Origin: DASXYU01 sp036502295
GTDB taxonomy: Bacteria; Actinomycetota; Actinomycetes; Mycobacteriales; Jatrophihabitantaceae
Reading direction: 5' to 3'
NCBI GenBank assembly: GCA_036502295.1
Contig: DASXYU010000073.1
Coordinates: 1-37,094, forward strand
Length of the DNA stretch: 37,094 nt
Shown: piece after piece, positions 33,733 through 37,094 of the stretch
How the letters are laid out: each line of letters opens with the position of its first letter
Numbering within the stretch: position 1 is the stretch's first letter
Notes under the pieces: generated by a model
The model's database searches: none
What the model was told of the DNA's origin: nothing
The model's input: only the letters and a program-made list of their open reading frames with translations
Program-made: the position numbers and the translations under genes

Positions 33733-34445
33733 CGCGGACGGGTGATGGCAACAGCGGCCGCGTGCTCGGCCAGGTGGTCGTCCAGTGGTTCGAGTTCGGT
33801 GAGTGCGCCCCGCCGCACGAGCGCGCGGCGCAGCAGGTCGTCGGCGAAGCGTGGGCTTTTGGCGAGGACCGGTCCGTGCAGGTACATCCCGAAGACGTTG
33901 TCGCGCATCGCGCCTTCAGTCCCGTCCTTGCCGTTGTTACCACGACCCGGCTGTGTTGTACCGATCGGTCGTGCGCCTGCTCCGAGCGTCGTCATGCCGC
34001 TGTGGTTCTCATATCCGACGAGCCGGCCGCCGAAGTCGGTGTCGACGTAGTTGTTGCCGATAAGTCGTTCACGCTCTCCCCGCGTCGTGACGTCGAGGAC
34101 GCCGACACCGGGGATGACAACGCCGTCGTGTGTCAGGAACTCGTGACCGAGCAGTTGGTAGGTCCCGCAGATGGTGAGGAAGACGACACCGTCATCGGCG
34201 AGAGCGCGCAGTTCGGCGCCGCGGCTGACGAAGTCGAGGCCAATCTCGTCCTGTGCCGCGTCCTGCCCGCCTCCGCCGAGGACGATGTCCGTGTCGTGCG
34301 GGATCGCGTCACCGACGTTCACCGCAACGATGTTCGCTGTGAGGCCGCGCCACTCGAGGCGCTTGCGCAGCACGAGGACGTTGCCCGTGTCGCCGTAGAT
34401 GTTCATGTCGCGCGGGTAGAGGTGTACGAGGTTCAGCGTCGTCAC
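33729..34445 (-). CDS. gatD: Lipid II isoglutaminyl synthase, glutamine amidotransferase subunit GatD
   Basis: The 238-aa protein is a CobB/CobQ-like amidotransferase with nucleophile Cys93 in LTICGTYQLLG and His190 in MYLHGPVLAK. Those spacings match GatD. With MurT it amidates the D-glutamate of lipid II to D-isoglutamine in the cytosol, a step needed for normal peptidoglycan cross-linking. The GTG start lies in a GTGA overlap with the murT stop, which supports a 1:1 complex. The start used begins at TTLNLVHLYPRDMN, the first strand of the fold. Confidence 0.95.
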   Translation of the reverse strand: MTTLNLVHLYPRDMNIYGDTGNVLVLRKRLEWRGLTANIVAVNVGDAIPHDTDIVLGGGGQDAAQDEIGLDFVSRGAELRALADDGVVFLTICGTYQLLGHEFLTHDGVVIPGVGVLDVTTRGERERLIGNNYVDTDFGGRLVGYENHSGMTTLGAGARPIGTTQPGRGNNGKDGTEGAMRDNVFGMYLHGPVLAKSPRFADDLLRRALVRRGALTELEPLDDHLAEHAAAVAITRPR

Positions 34446-35728
34446 CGCGCACCCGCTGGGGTTGACGTTGCGGGAGTTCCCATCCCCAGCAGCACGCGGT
34501 GCAGCGCCCACATCGCGGTGTACGTGCTGAAGATGGCGACTCGCTCGCCGGTGCCGACAGAAGTGACAGCCTCGCGCACCGCTGCGTCGAGATTCGGCTC
34601 GATCGACTCGACGACGACGTCGTCGTATCGCAGCCGCACTGCCATGTCGGCGGCTCGTGTTCCTGACGTGGCGACTGCATCCGCTGCGCTTCGCAGCGCC
34701 GTGAAGTCGACGTCCCACAGCCAGGAGACGTCACGTCCGTCGGCGTAGTCGTCATTGATCGCGACGACCGCGACGGCGACGCGACCCGTGTCGAGCGTGT
34801 GCAGCGTCTGCCGGAAGCCGGCCGGGTTCTTCACCAGTTGCAGGACGACCTCGCGTCCGTCGACGTCGAAGCTCTGTCCGCGGCCGAAGGCGGGTTCGAC
34901 TGCGGCGAGCCCGGCGGCGATCTCGTGCGCGGGTAACCCAAAGGTTGCCGCCGCCGCCGCCGCCGCGGCCGCATTCTGCGCGTTGTGGGGTCCCTCCGCG
35001 CGCAGTGCAACTTCGTGCACGTCAGCACCGATGCGGAGTCGGGCGCGCGGGTGGTCGCTCGTCGGGATCGCGAGGAGTTCGACCTCGGCCGACTGGGTCG
35101 AGAGGCGAATCGGCCCGCCGTAGAGCTCTTCGTCGTTCGGGAACTCGGGCCGCAGTTCCGCGCTGACGCCGTACCAGGTCGCACGCGCGCCGGAGAGTGA
35201 CGCCAGCGCCGAGATCCGTTCGTCGTCTCGGTTGAGGACGAGGTGCCCTCTGGTCGCCGCCGCCACTTCGCCGAGGAGTTGGGCTGTGGTGTCGATCTCG
35301 CCGAAGCGGTCGAGTTGATCTCGCATGACGTTGAGCAGAACCGCCCGACGAGGAGACACCAGCTTCACGAAACGCACTGCCCACGCCTCGTCGAGCTCGA
35401 AGACTGCGAGGTCGTACGGGAACGATCCGCTCCAGGTCGCGGCGGAGACGGTCGCGGTGATGGCTCCCCGAACGAAGTTGCTTCCCGTGTCGTTGGTGAG
35501 GACGCGATAGCGCTGACCGAGGATCGTCGCGATCATCTTCGTGGTTGTTGTCTTGCCGTTGGTGCCGGTGACGACGACGACGCCCTCGGCGAGTTTCGTC
35601 ATGGCGCGGCTGAGGAAGTGAGGGAAGAGCTTCTCGACCACCAGCCCCGGCAGCGCGTTGCCGCGACGACCCACCAGACGCAATGCGACAAGGACTGATT
35701 TGCCGACCCAGATCGCGAGCAGGTTCAT
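34442..35728 (-). CDS. murT: Lipid II isoglutaminyl synthase, Mur ligase-like subunit MurT
   Basis: The 428-aa protein has the ATP-binding motif GTNGKTT (55-61), the Mur ligase core, and a C-terminal DUF1727 domain with RDVSWLWDVDF (332-342), which contains the Asp proposed to act in catalysis. MurT activates the D-Glu carboxylate of lipid II for amidation by GatD. No cysteine is present in the whole protein: the Cys-type zinc ribbon inserted in the central domain of the S. aureus and S. pneumoniae enzymes is replaced by a short segment (about residues 188-215). It is the first gene of an operon with gatD and a lipoprotein. Confidence 0.95.
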   Translation of the reverse strand: MNLLAIWVGKSVLVALRLVGRRGNALPGLVVEKLFPHFLSRAMTKLAEGVVVVTGTNGKTTTTKMIATILGQRYRVLTNDTGSNFVRGAITATVSAATWSGSFPYDLAVFELDEAWAVRFVKLVSPRRAVLLNVMRDQLDRFGEIDTTAQLLGEVAAATRGHLVLNRDDERISALASLSGARATWYGVSAELRPEFPNDEELYGGPIRLSTQSAEVELLAIPTSDHPRARLRIGADVHEVALRAEGPHNAQNAAAAAAAAATFGLPAHEIAAGLAAVEPAFGRGQSFDVDGREVVLQLVKNPAGFRQTLHTLDTGRVAVAVVAINDDYADGRDVSWLWDVDFTALRSAADAVATSGTRAADMAVRLRYDDVVVESIEPNLDAAVREAVTSVGTGERVAIFSTYTAMWALHRVLLGMGTPATSTPAGAR

Positions 35729-35808
35729 GGTGCCCTCAGGCTACTTGCGTCGCGGCGGCCGAGTGGCGAAGCGTGTCAAGACCAGCGATGCCGGTCTCGG
35801 AAACTGAA

Positions 35809-35850
35809 TCGGCCCGTGACCAGAGCGGGGGTTTCCTGGTCACGGGCCGA
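35809..35850. terminator. 15-bp perfect hairpin upstream of murT
   Basis: CGGCCCGTGACCAG (35810-35823) and CTGGTCACGGGCCG (35836-35849) are perfect complements, extended by one outer T-A pair, around a 12-nt loop. It lies in a 322-bp gene-free stretch (35729-36050) between two minus-strand genes and probably ends the transcript of the acid phosphatase before murT. The bases after it on the minus strand are only weakly T-rich. Confidence 0.55.
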
Positions 35851-36009
35851 GATGTTCAATTGTGAGGTTGTCTGCGATTCGGCGGGGGATCGTTTCGCTG
35901 ACAAGGAAAGACTCTCATCACAGAGGCTTTACTTCCACCGGAGAACGGACTGTCTTCAGTAGTGCCTACGCACTAAGCCGCATGTCCAACTCATGAACGA
36001 GTGCTCGCT

Positions 36010-36038
36010 GCCTGCCTGGCAGGCTGTGAGCCCGGGCT
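36010..36038. terminator. Two adjacent GC palindromes after the acid phosphatase gene
   Basis: GCCTGCC-T-GGCAGGC (36010-36024) and AGCCCGGGCT (36029-36038) lie 12-40 bp beyond the phosphatase stop on the minus strand. They may act as a first terminator. Between them and the larger hairpin at 35809-35850 I see no gene, RNA motif or repeat. Confidence 0.35.
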
Positions 36039-36050
36039 GCCACCGAACGG

Positions 36051-36926
36051 CTACGGCAGGTAGTACATCGGGTTCGGCAGCTTCACCTGGTGTCCGGCAT
36101 GCCCGCCATCGAGGTCACTGAACTGGTCGCCGAAATCGGCAACCACCCGGTAACCCTGCGACTCGATGTATGCCCGTGTACCTGGCTTGTACTCGATCGT
36201 CGTGCACGTCGTGACTGCGACACAGCTCAGATAAGTCGACGGCGCTGACTGCTTGAGGTAGAGGTGCGCGGCATCGGTGGGCACCGTGTACCCGGCAGCG
36301 CTGAGGTTGGCTGCGGTCGCGTCCCGCTGGGCCTCAGGACGACCGGTAAGGAAGAAGACCGTGTAACCGTGCGTGCTCGCCCAATTGACCAGTGCCGGCA
36401 TACCGAAGACCGCCGGGAACGCACCGGCGTTAACGAACTGGGCGTTGGTCGTCGGGTTGTACGCGAATGACGAGAAGACCTCGTAGTCGTACGTGTTGAG
36501 CGTGGTGTCGTCGACATCGAAGACGAGCGCCGGCTTCGCGGCGGAGTGCGAACCGGCGTGCTTGATCGCGTTCTTCAGATACAGCTTGGCTTGGCGCTCA
36601 AGACCCTCGATCTCTTTCGCGTAGTTGCTGGTCGGCGACGGCAGGGTGACGGTTCCCACGCCGAGTTCAGTCGCTGCGACACTGCCGTAGTAGGCCTTGA
36701 CCTGGCTTTCGACGGTGGTGACGTTCGGGATCGCATCGCCGTGAACTGGCGCCGGGGCGGACGGCGCCGGAGTCGGATTGCTGACGTGCGTGGGCTTGTG
36801 GCCGGAATCGTGTGCCGAGGCGACGTTCACCCCGCCGAAAATCAGGCCGGATGCAGCGATCAGCGTCCCGGCGACAAGTGGGACGCGCCAGCGGTGGTTC
36901 TTGAGCTCTTGGCTGGTTGCGGTCAC
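36051..36926 (-). CDS. Secreted HAD-family acid phosphatase (class B/C-like)
   Basis: The 291-aa protein has a signal peptide (basic start, hydrophobic stretch about residues 15-35, probable cleavage after ASA at 36-38), a Pro/Ala-rich linker, and a HAD phosphatase domain. Motif I is VFDVDDTTL (nucleophile Asp137, Asp139), motif II FFLTGRPE, and a late VADFGDQFSDL holds the metal-binding Asp residues. It should release phosphate from organic esters outside the membrane. GTG 36926 is chosen because AAAGG lies six bases upstream and the signal peptide follows; the open frame reaches 36998. Confidence 0.88.
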   Translation of the reverse strand: MTATSQELKNHRWRVPLVAGTLIAASGLIFGGVNVASAHDSGHKPTHVSNPTPAPSAPAPVHGDAIPNVTTVESQVKAYYGSVAATELGVGTVTLPSPTSNYAKEIEGLERQAKLYLKNAIKHAGSHSAAKPALVFDVDDTTLNTYDYEVFSSFAYNPTTNAQFVNAGAFPAVFGMPALVNWASTHGYTVFFLTGRPEAQRDATAANLSAAGYTVPTDAAHLYLKQSAPSTYLSCVAVTTCTTIEYKPGTRAYIESQGYRVVADFGDQFSDLDGGHAGHQVKLPNPMYYLP

Positions 36927-37052
36927 GATGGGCCTTTCGCACGAGGATTGCCCCTTCTGTGGCAACCGACTAGGTCCAACGTGCCCGTTCCAGGCCAAAT
37001 GATCACAAAAGAGGCAGATCGCGTTCTCTGCACACGACTAGATTCACTAGGC

Positions 37053-37094
37053 ATGGCGATCCACATCACTGGCGAGGTTGCGGCGGACGAGGTG
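37053..37094 (+). CDS. Start of a gene, possibly an HhH-GPD DNA glycosylase-like protein
   Basis: The last 42 bases encode MAIHITGEVAADEV and remain open at the edge. This beginning resembles, from memory, the N-terminus of actinobacterial HhH-GPD-type base excision repair proteins (xIHxTGDPAADxLL). The fragment is too short for certainty. TAGATT at 37039-37044 lies eight bases before the ATG and no Shine-Dalgarno site is seen, so the message may be leaderless. Confidence 0.4.
   Translation, partial: MAIHITGEVAADEV

Noticed and set aside
35851..36009. A c-di-AMP or other riboswitch in the gap upstream of murT
   Set aside because: I could not match the conserved core of any riboswitch I know, and the position before a murT transcript is not a usual one for them.

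Overview
The window is high-GC DNA with the gene content and signals of an actinomycete (Actinomycetota). Support comes from a Bpa-type proteasome activator ending in GQYL, the cell-division protein CrgA, a class E sortase next to trpG, the MurT/GatD lipid II amidation pair, a large NAD-dependent glutamate dehydrogenase, many GTG starts and several apparently leaderless genes. I cannot assign a genus. The order Bpa - class V aminotransferase-like protein - quinone oxidoreductase recalls the mycobacterial Rv3780-Rv3778c-Rv3777 neighbourhood (from memory, unverified).

Layout. 1-3141: end of a cell-surface polysaccharide cluster (partial polyprenyl-phosphate glycosyltransferase, methyltransferase with a coiled coil, tandem GT2 glycosyltransferase). 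3138-9082: housekeeping and stress genes (short adenylate kinase, HtrA protease, small conserved protein, MsrA behind a SigR-like promoter, Fpg/Nei glycosylase, HIT-like protein, rhodanese, glycerophosphodiester phosphodiesterase). 9116-13873: NAD-GDH, preceded by a nested repeat. 13969-19954: a five-gene operon on the minus strand encoding a lipoprotein-dependent ABC importer plus a metallophosphoesterase. 20096-26757: GDT1-type cation transporter, DUF4446 protein, GroES-like protein, SerS, Cof-type HAD phosphatase, Bpa, a class V aminotransferase homologue lacking the PLP lysine, and a quinone oxidoreductase. 26758-27314: no intact gene, but the remains of a SARP/BTAD regulator. 27315-29146: a LacI-family repressor divergent from a tandem PQ-loop (SWEET-like) transporter, with operator-like palindromes between them. 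29151-33044: crgA, a 41-aa DUF881-like remnant, class E sortase, a small membrane protein, trpG, rhomboid and cyclophilin; such genes usually lie close to oriC. 33094-35728: lipoprotein, GatD and MurT in one operon. 36051-36926: secreted HAD acid phosphatase. 37053 to the end: start of a gene that looks like an HhH-GPD DNA-repair protein.

No rRNA, tRNA, CRISPR array, insertion sequence or prophage was recognised. I found no wholly novel defence or mobile system. The most unusual items are the lysine-less aminotransferase homologue beside the proteasome activator, the importer operon ending in a metallophosphoesterase without a visible signal peptide, the LacI/PQ-loop pair, the 20-nt-period nested repeat upstream of gdh, and two pieces of gene decay (SARP/BTAD, DUF881).
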